From: Crossiella cryophila
GTDB taxonomy: Bacteria > Actinomycetota > Actinomycetes > Mycobacteriales > Pseudonocardiaceae
Reading direction: 5' to 3'
NCBI RefSeq assembly: GCF_014204915.1
Contig: NZ_JACHMH010000001.1
Span: forward strand, 6,845,501-6,909,500
DNA: 64,000 nt
Of this stretch, positions 42,801 through 51,800 are shown piece after piece (within the stretch, counting starts at the first letter, position 1; each line of letters begins with the position of its first letter). Both the position numbers and the translations under genes were made by a program. A model generated the notes under the pieces. The model had not been told where the DNA came from, did no database searches, and saw nothing but the letters and a program-made list of their open reading frames with translations.

Positions 42801-45800
42801 GCGTCCCGGCAGACATCCGGCGGCGGCGTGCCGGTGAAGCTCGGCCGGACCTGCACCAGGGTGCGCGCCTTGCCCTGGTGGGACAGGGTGATGGTGATGT
42901 CCGGGTTCGGGGTCAGCCGGACGTTGCTGTCCGCCGCGCGCAACGCGTGCTGCGACTTGGTGATCATCTCCTGGGTGGCGAAGAACTCCTGCGGGAACAC
43001 GCCGGGGTCGTGCACCACGGCCAGGCTGCCGTCCTCGGCGATCCGCAGCGGCGGGTGCTCATCGGTGACCGCGGGCTGGTGCAGCAGCTGGAGGTGCAGG
43101 CCGGTGTCGCCTACCGAACGGTCGGTAGTGCCGGGCAATCCGAACCGGCGGAACGGGACCTCGCTGCCGGTGACGCTGATCGTGTAGTCGGTGGTGACCA
43201 GCGGGTCGGCCTTGGCCACCCTGGGGTCGACCGCGGGCGCGGTGTAGGCCGTCTCGGGGATGATCTTGCTGCTGGCCACCAGGTTGTGCTCGATCCGCCA
43301 GAGTTCCTTGGGCCGCAGCGAGTCCGCGCCGGACATCAGGCCCTGCTGTCCCGGCCCGGCGACCCGGTTGCGCACCTCGCCGACCGGCCGGCCGTCGGCG
43401 CCCAGGTGCTGGCTCCCGGCGGCCTTGTCCTGCAGGGCCAGGCCGGGGTGGTGGTAGCTGTCGTGCAGGCCGAACCCGGCGTGACCGAGTTCGTGCGCGA
43501 GGTCCTTGGGGTCGGCGTTGACGCTCCAGTCCTGGTGGGTCATCCGGTCCAGGTCCGGGTGCACCCGCACGTGCTGGTACGCCTGGGTCGGATCGGTGGT
43601 GAACTCGACCCGGACGTGGAACTGGTCGCCGCTGGGCAGCCGGTAGCCCCGGTTGTAGAACTGGTCCACGCCCGCGTGCACGTTGCGCCGCACGGTGTCC
43701 AGCTGCGCCGGAGTGACCCCCGGCTGGGCGTCCAGGTGCACCTTGAGGGTGAACTCGGTGACCCAGCGGCTCGGCGCGGCCTCGATCCGGCGCACATCGT
43801 GCCGGACCTCGACGATCTCGCCGGACAACCTACCTACCGGTCGGTCGGCGAGGTTTTGCTGGACCTTGACACCGGCCAGTTCAGTGCTCACCTGCGCGAA
43901 ACTGCCCTGTTCGGTGCCACGCAGGTGCGCCCACAGCTCCGGCCGCACCGGGTGGTCCGGTGTCATCCAGTCCGCGGTCTGGCCGGGGAAGTCCCGCCAG
44001 CTCTCGTCCCGGAGCACCTCGGTCTCCGGCCGGTTGCCGAACACCGAGGTGGGCACCACGGCGAACCGGACCCGGCCGGTGCTGTCGTCGATGATCATCC
44101 GCAGCACCAGGGCGGGCTGGGCGGGCTGGGCGTTGAACGGGTTGGCGGTGATGAACGGACCCTGCACCCGCGGGTGGTGGATGATGATCTGCCGTTGCTG
44201 GTCGGTGGCTGCCAGCCGGGCGGCCAGCATGATCGAGTTGGTCACCTCCTCGTTGCGCGCCGCGATCCGCCGGTCCCGCTGGGCATCGCCGGTGCTGGTG
44301 CGGGTCTCGTACTGGAACCGGCTGGTCTGGCCGAGCGCGACCACCAGGTTGCCGTTGCCGCGCACCGGGGCCCGGTGCAGCTGGTCCAGGATCGAACCGG
44401 GGATCATCGCCTGGGCGGAGGTCTCGGCCACCGCCAGCTCCCACGCCAGCCGCATCGCACCGGCCCGGATCGCCTCGCCGGAGGTGCCCGCGGCCCGGCC
44501 GACCTGGTCGAACAACCCGTCCCGGACCACCTGCGGCTGCTGGTTCAGCGGATCGCCGAGCTGGAGCTGCAGACCGAGCTGGTGGATCTGCTGGGTGAGC
44601 GTGGAGGCCGGGTCCGAGGTGGCCATCAGGTAGGCGGCCAGGACCTTGTGGTGCGGCTGCACCCCGGCGGCCTCGCCGTTGCCCATGGGCGCGGACACCC
44701 GGTGGCTGGGCTCGTTGCGCACCAGGTTGCCCAGGTGGCCCTGATCCGGCCGGGCGGTCGGCAGCCAGCTGTGCTTGGGCAGCGGCTGCTCGGGACGTTG
44801 CCGCTGCTGACCGGTGTTGAAGTATGAGGTGCCACCGGGCAGCCTGCGCGGGCCGAAGGGCTGGTCCTGGTCGAGCTTCTTCAGGAAGGAGTCGCGGTAC
44901 TTCGAGGCGGACACGCCCTTCTTGGCGTCCTTGTCCACGTAGAACTGGTCCACCACACTGCCCAGCGGCACGTGCGACTGCGGCAGGTTGCCGCGGGCCG
45001 GTTGGCGGCCGCCGCTGGTGAACTCGTCCTGGAAGCGCTGCAGGTTGGTGACGATCGCGGCGTCCTCGAAGTGCACCACGTAGGCCCGGCCGCGGTTGGG
45101 GTGCCGGTTGTTGCTCTGGTCGGTGTGCACGTCGATGCCGTTGGCGCGCAGGTGGTTCAGCTCGTCGGCGTAGGTCCGGCCGACCGTGTCGGCGAGCCTG
45201 CCGAACTCGGCCCCGCCGTCACCGAAGACCACCTGCCGGTGCTGGGTGAACAGCAGCGTGCCGTCCAGGTACAGGTTGGGCTCTGGCACGTACGGCAGCG
45301 TGGGCGCGATCCGGGCCTGCCGGTCCCTGGTGCGCATGTCCTCCAGGATGGCCGCCTCGGTGTTCTGCTCGAAGCCGGAGTTCGGCGCGGGCCGGTAACC
45401 GCCGCCCATCAACAGCGGGCGTTCCGCGGGCATGTCCCGGCTGCCGCGGGTCTGGCGGTCGAAGTAGTCGAAGACGTGCCTGCCACCGGGGGTGACCCGG
45501 CTGCCCCGGTCGAAGTCCTGCACCGAGACGTACGGGTGGGTGCCGAACTGCATCATCCCGTTCAGCGCGGCCCTGGTGGCGCCGGAGTTCAGCGTATCGT
45601 TGCGCACCGAGCCGTAGCGGAACCCGTCGTGCCTGCCACCGACCACCGCGATCGGCCACAGCGATGCCTGCAGCCACTGCCAGGTCTCCCGGTTGCCGTT
45701 CCAGTGCTGCTGCCACTCCGGTGAGTCGGTGGTCGCGTTGGCGTTGAACACGAACGCCACCCGGCGCGGATCACCCTGGTAGCCCTGCATGATCTCGTGC

Positions 45801-48800
45801 ACGGTGGCCGGGATCCGGTGCAGCTGGTTGAGCTGCAGCATGATGTTGACCACGAAGGAGACCGGCCGTTGCGCGGCGCTCTCCCGCAGGAAGTTCTGGT
45901 AGTCGGTGCGGTTGTACTCCGGCCCTCCGGTGCGGGCCAGACCGAGGAAGGCGGTGTTGGCGAAGGTGCCCGCCGGCGGCGTGTACGGGCCGACCTGGTG
46001 GTAGACGGTCGGCGGTTCCTGGCTGTGCGAGGAGGAGGCCCCGTTGTTGTTGCGGCTGGGATAGGGATTGGCGCGGCCCTTGCCCTTGCGGTCCTCCTTC
46101 TTGCCCGCGCCGGGTCCGCCGTGGGTGCGCCGGGTGCCGGAGTCCTTGGCCAGCTCGTGCGCCAGGGTGTCGGCGCGGTCCGGGCCGTGCTGGGCGTACT
46201 CGGCGGCGACCACGGTGACGACCTGGTCGACCACGTCCTTGAGGTGCTGCTGTTCCGGGGTTGGTTCGCCCATGGTCAGCGGCGCGTGATGGTAGCGGGT
46301 GGCGATGGTGGCCGCGGCTTCGAGCGCCTGCCCCCGGGAGTCGTCGTCCATTGTGGACAGTGTGGTGGCGGCGACTTCGGCGCGGTGGGCCAGGGTCTGC
46401 TGTTCGGCGATAGCGGTGTCCAGGCCGCCCTCGAAGTAGGTGTTGTTCCAGGCTTCGATGGTCTGGGAGTGGTTGTCCCGCAGGTGGTTCCAGTAGCGAC
46501 TGTTCTCGTCCAGCTTGGCCCGCAGGCGGTCCCGCTGGGTCTCCGGGTCGGCGAGGTCCCTGGTGACCTCGACCTTGAAGCCGCCGTCGGGAGTGAAGTC
46601 CTTGGCGTTGAGGCCGATCCCGCCGAAGAGCAGCTGCTCGTCGGGGTGCATGACCTGTTTGCCGACGGTCTCGCCGTCCGCGATGGCCTTGCGGTAGGCG
46701 GAGTCGATGGTGCTGACCTTGGCCAGGAGTTCGGTCGCGGGCAGGGTGACCGGGTTGCTGAGGTACTCGGTCAAGGAGGCTCTGCCGAGGTAGCTCTGGT
46801 AGAGGTGCGCGATGTCGCCGCGCTTCTCCACGAACCAGCTGTGCGCGTAGGTGTTGACCCGGATGGCGGCGTCGCCGGGGGTGTTCAGGGCGGCGGCCAG
46901 GGCGTCCAGGCCGCGCTGGGGCTGAACGGGGTTGGCGAAGTAGATGTCGCGGAGGTGGGCCGAGCTTTCACCGCAGACGCCCTGGAAGTTGGCCAGGGCC
47001 GTTTGGTAGGACTGGGCCTGGGTGAGGTCGGGTTCGGTGAAGCCGAGTTCCATCACGGCGGCGGCCGGGTGGTACATGCGCATTTCCAGCTCGGTGCCGG
47101 TGAGGTTCTGCTCGGTGGCGACCCGCTGGAACAGCGCGGGGAGGTCGCGCTCGGGGCGGTCCTGGTTTGCGGCCGTGGTGCCGAAGGCGCTGTTGTTGCG
47201 GGCGGCCTCCTGGGCCAGGTACTGCACGGCGTTCTGGTCGCCGAGGTTGGCCAGCACCACGATCGCGTCCCGGTTCCCGCCGTTGGCCAGTGCGAACAAC
47301 GCCTGCTGCGCGGTCTCGTTCCCGTTCTGCGCCAACGTGGTCAGCCCGGTCACATCCCCGCGCCGGGCCAGGTCCTGGGTGGCCTGCCCGTTGCCGTTGC
47401 CCGCCAGGTGCCGCAGTCCGTCCTGGGCGTGCGGCACGTTCCGGTCCGCGAGGGTGATCAGGGTGGCCACGTCGGCGTTGTCGACCACCTTGGCCAGCGC
47501 GGTGGTGTCGCCGTTGGCGGCGAACTCGCGCACCGCGTGGTAGGCCGGTCCGTCCGTGCCCGCGTACTCGACCAGCCCGGCCACGTCCCCGGCGGTCACC
47601 AGGGTCTGCACCGCGGCCTCATTGCCCTGGCCCGCCAACTGCTTCAGCGCGGTGTGCGCGTCCGCACTGCCCTTCTTCGCCACTTCCAGCAGTCCGGTGA
47701 TGTCCTGCTGGTCGCGCAACGCGGTGAGCGCGGCCGGGTTGTTGTTGCCCGCCAAGGTTCGCAGGCCGTTCTTGGCATCCGGGTTGCCGTCCAGGCTGAG
47801 CCGGGTCAGCAGCGGCACGTCCCCGGCCTCGGTCACCTTGGCCACCGCCTGCGCATTGCCCCGGGTGGCGAACTCCTTGACCGCGTCGTAGGCGGGCCCA
47901 GGCCCGGTGGCGGCCTCGACCAGCGCGGGCACATCCCCCGCCTCGCCCAGCACCTTGACCGCGTCGTTGTTGCCGTTGCGCGCCAGCAGTTTCAGCCCGG
48001 CGTAGGCATCGGCGTTGCCCGCCTTGGCCAACTGGCCCAGGCCGACCGCGTCACCGTTGTCCGCCAACGCGATCAGCGCCTGCTGATTGCCCTCCCCCGC
48101 CAGCTTGCGGACCTCATCGCGGGCCTCTTCGTTGCCGTGCTGGGCGAAGACGACCAGGGTCGGCAGGTTCCGGTCCTTGGCCAGGTTCTCCAGGAACAGC
48201 TTGGCCTGCCGGTGCGGCACCGGCTGGAAGGTCAGCTGCGCCAGCTCCTGCACCGCGGTGCGGCCACCCAGTTCCGGGTGCGGGTTGTTGTCCCCGGCCC
48301 GGACCAGCGCGTCCAGCGCGTGCGTCTCGCCCTGCGAGCCGAGCACGACCAGGGCGTGGTGCGCCTGCTGGTTGCCACCGACGGCGAGCTGGTCAAGCGT
48401 GCGCAGTGACTCCTGGTGACCTTGATCGGCCAGGGCGATCGTCGCGTCGAGATCACCGTTGGCGGCCCTGGCGTACAGCGAGGTTTCCGGTATGGGCACA
48501 CCCTGGCCGGGCGACACGTGCGGGTTGTCCTGGACGATTTTGGTGGTGGACTGGAGGTTCCGGCCGATCTGCCACAGTTCGCGGGGGCGCAACACGGTGT
48601 CCGGGCGGTGGGACAGGGACATCAGACCGCTGTCGGCGTCCCGGATGACCCGGTTGGACACCTCGCCGACCACCTTGCCGCCCCGGCCGTGGTGCTGGGA
48701 TCCGGCGGGCTTGTGCTGCAGGGCGAGGTTGGTGTCGTAGGCGTCGTAGAGCCCGAAGCCGTAGTGCCCCAGTTCATGCGCGATGTCCTGCGGCGGCAGG

Positions 48801-51800
48801 TTGGCGTCCCACTGGTTGTGCACCGACCGGTCGGTACTCGGCCAGACGTTCACCTGCTGGAAGGCGTCCTCGGCATGCTCGACGAACTCCAGCCGCACGT
48901 GGAACTGATCGCCGTCGGGCATCCGGTAGCCCTGGTTGTACATCCGGTCCACCCCGCGATGAGCGTTGCGCCGCACGAGGTCCAGGCGTTCCGGCGACAC
49001 CCCGGCCTGCGCGGTCAGGTGCACCTTGAGGGTGAACTCCTTGACCCAGCGACCCGGCTCGACCTCGATCCGGCGCACGTCGTGCCGCACCGGGACGATC
49101 TCGGAGTTGAGGGCGAACCGCGGGCGGCCGTTGGCGTCGACCACCGCGCTGGTGTTGGTCAGGATCGCGGTCAGCTCGGACTCGACGTGGCTGACGGGTG
49201 CGGTGGCGCGCAGGTGTTCCCACTGGTCGCGGTGCAGGGGGCGGGGGTCAGGGGACATCCAGTCGGCGGTGGGGCCCGGGTAGTGCCGCCAGGACTCGTC
49301 GTCGAGGACGGTGGTTTTCGGCTTGAGCGGCGGGTTGTCGGCGGACTGGGTGTCAGTCGGGGTCGCCTCGGTGGGATTCGCGTTGCCGGGCTGGTCGGGC
49401 CGCGGGGTCGTCGCGGGCTGCGGGGTCTGGTTGGCCGGGGCCTGCTGGGGCGCCGGGTGCTGCGCGTTGGCCGTGGTGTCCGGCTGGTTGCCGAACGCCG
49501 ATCCCCCGGCCTGCGGCTGGAACCGGACCCGGCCGTGCTGGTCCACCGTCATGTCCACCACCACATCGGCCTGGTTGACCGGCCGGTCCCGGAACGGCGT
49601 CGCGGTGAAGTACTCCTGCCCGTTGCTGGTGATCACCACCCGCCGGTTCAGCACACTCGCGGCCAGTCTGCCCGCCACCGCGACCGCGTTGGCCACCTCG
49701 GTGTTGCGCTGCCCGCCCAGCGGACTCGGGTCGAAGTGCAGTCCCGCGGTCTGCAACACGGTGGTCGCCAGGTCGGCGTCCTGGACCCGGTGGTTGGTCA
49801 GCTGTTCCTGGAGCGAACCGGGCACCAGGCGGTTGATCGAGTCCGGGTTGCCGCCCTCGGCGATGGCCACCGCGATCGCGTCCCGGCGGATGCCACCGGC
49901 CGAGCGGGTGCCGTCGGCCCTGGACACCGCGTCGAACAACGTGTTCGGCGCCACCCCCGGCGGCGTGGCCGGACCGGTCGGCCGGGCGTACATCCGGTTG
50001 CCGTCGAAGACCACCTGCTGCGGCGGTGTCCACAGCGACTGCTGCTGGTTGGGCTGCACCAGGTGCTGGAAGTTCTGGAACTTCACCACGATCCGCGAGG
50101 ACGGGTCCGACAGCGCGGTGTTCCACGCCGAGAGAACCTGTTCCCCCGCGGCGATCCCGGCGTGCCCGCCCGCACTCAGCGGTGCGGAGATGCGCGGGTT
50201 CATCAGGTTCGTGCCGGGCACGCCGAGCTGGTTGGCGCGCCCGGAGTCCGGCGGCGCCCAGCGCTGGTGGTTGGCCGGGACGGTGCCGTGCTCGGTGGTC
50301 CGCAACGGCTGCGGCCCAGGCCGCCAGTGACTCGAACCACCGGGCTGGACCCGTGGCGCGAGCGGCGAATCCGTGGCCGCGACACCCGGGTAGGCGTGCC
50401 GGTACGGGGACATCTCGATGCCGCCCTTGGCACTGCGGGTCTCGAAGAACTGGGTGGCCACGTTGGTCAGGCCGAGGTGGCTCTGCGGCAGGGTGCCGTA
50501 GGTGCCCTTGAACTTGGACTGGAACCGCTTGAGATCGGTGACGATCGACGCGTCCTCGAACTGGGTCAGGTACGCGCGGCCGCGGTCGGGGTGACTGCTG
50601 GTGGCGCCGAAGACCTGAACGTCCACACCGGACTGGTGGTAGTGGTTCAGCTCGGCGGCGAAGGCCAGGTTGAGCTGCTCGGCCAGGTGGCTGAACTCGC
50701 CGCCGCCCTGCCCGAAGGCGATGGTGGCGTGCTGGCTGAACAGCAGCGTGCCGTCGAAGTACAGGTTCGGTTCGGGCGAGTACGGCAGCAACGGGTGATC
50801 ACCGGCCTGCCGGTCCCTGGTCTGCATATCGGCCAGGATCGCCGCCTGGGTGTTGGCCCGCACCGTGCTGCCCTGCCCCGGCCGGTAACCACCGGCCATC
50901 AGCAACGGCCGATCCGCCGCCAGCCGCTCCTCCCCGTGTCCCCTCGCCCCGGTCATCTGGTCGAAGTGGTCGAAGATGTGCGTGCCCGCAGGCGTGGTCC
51001 GGCTGCCCTGGTCGAGATCCTGCACCGAGATGTAGGGGTGCGTGCCCTGGCTGAGCAGCCCGGCCAGCGCGCCCCTGGTGGCCCCGGAGTTCAGCGTGTC
51101 GTTGCGCATGGTGCCGTAGGGGAAGTTGTCCTTGGACTTGCGGAACCCGGTGGGCAGCGGGGTCTGGACCACCGCGACCGGCACCCCGGAAGCCTCGATG
51201 TGCTGGTACGGCAAGGAGTTCGCCAAGGAGTTGAGATCCTTGGCGTTGCCGTTGACCCCGAACACGAAGGCCACCCGCCGGTTGCCCGAGTACTGTTCGA
51301 GCACCTTGGCGATGGTCGCCGGGATCTCGCCGGCCTTCTTGGCCGGGAGGATCACGTTGACCACGAAGGAGATCTCGGACCTGTCCGCGCTCTGGGCGAG
51401 GAAGTTCGCATAGGACTGGGGAGTGAAGTTCGGTCCGCCGGATCGCGCCAGCTGGGCGAACCGGGTGTTCACCCAGGTGCCGGGCTGCTGCTGGAACGGC
51501 CCGAAGTGCACCTGCGGAATCCCGTGCACGGTAACCGGATTCCCGCCGGGGCCACCGCTTCTGCGACCGGTGCCGGACTCCTGCGCCAGATCCTTGGCGA
51601 GCGCGGCGGCACGTTGCGGACCGTGCTGGGCGTACTCGGCGGCTACCACGGTCACGACGTGGTCGATCAGGTCCCGGTTGTGTTGTTGCCGCTCGTTCGG
51701 TTCGCCGATGACGAGCGGGATCTGGTGGTGCTGACTGACCAGTTTCGCGGCTTCTTTGTTGGCTTGGCGCTGGGTCTTGGTGTCCAGATTGGACAGTGTG

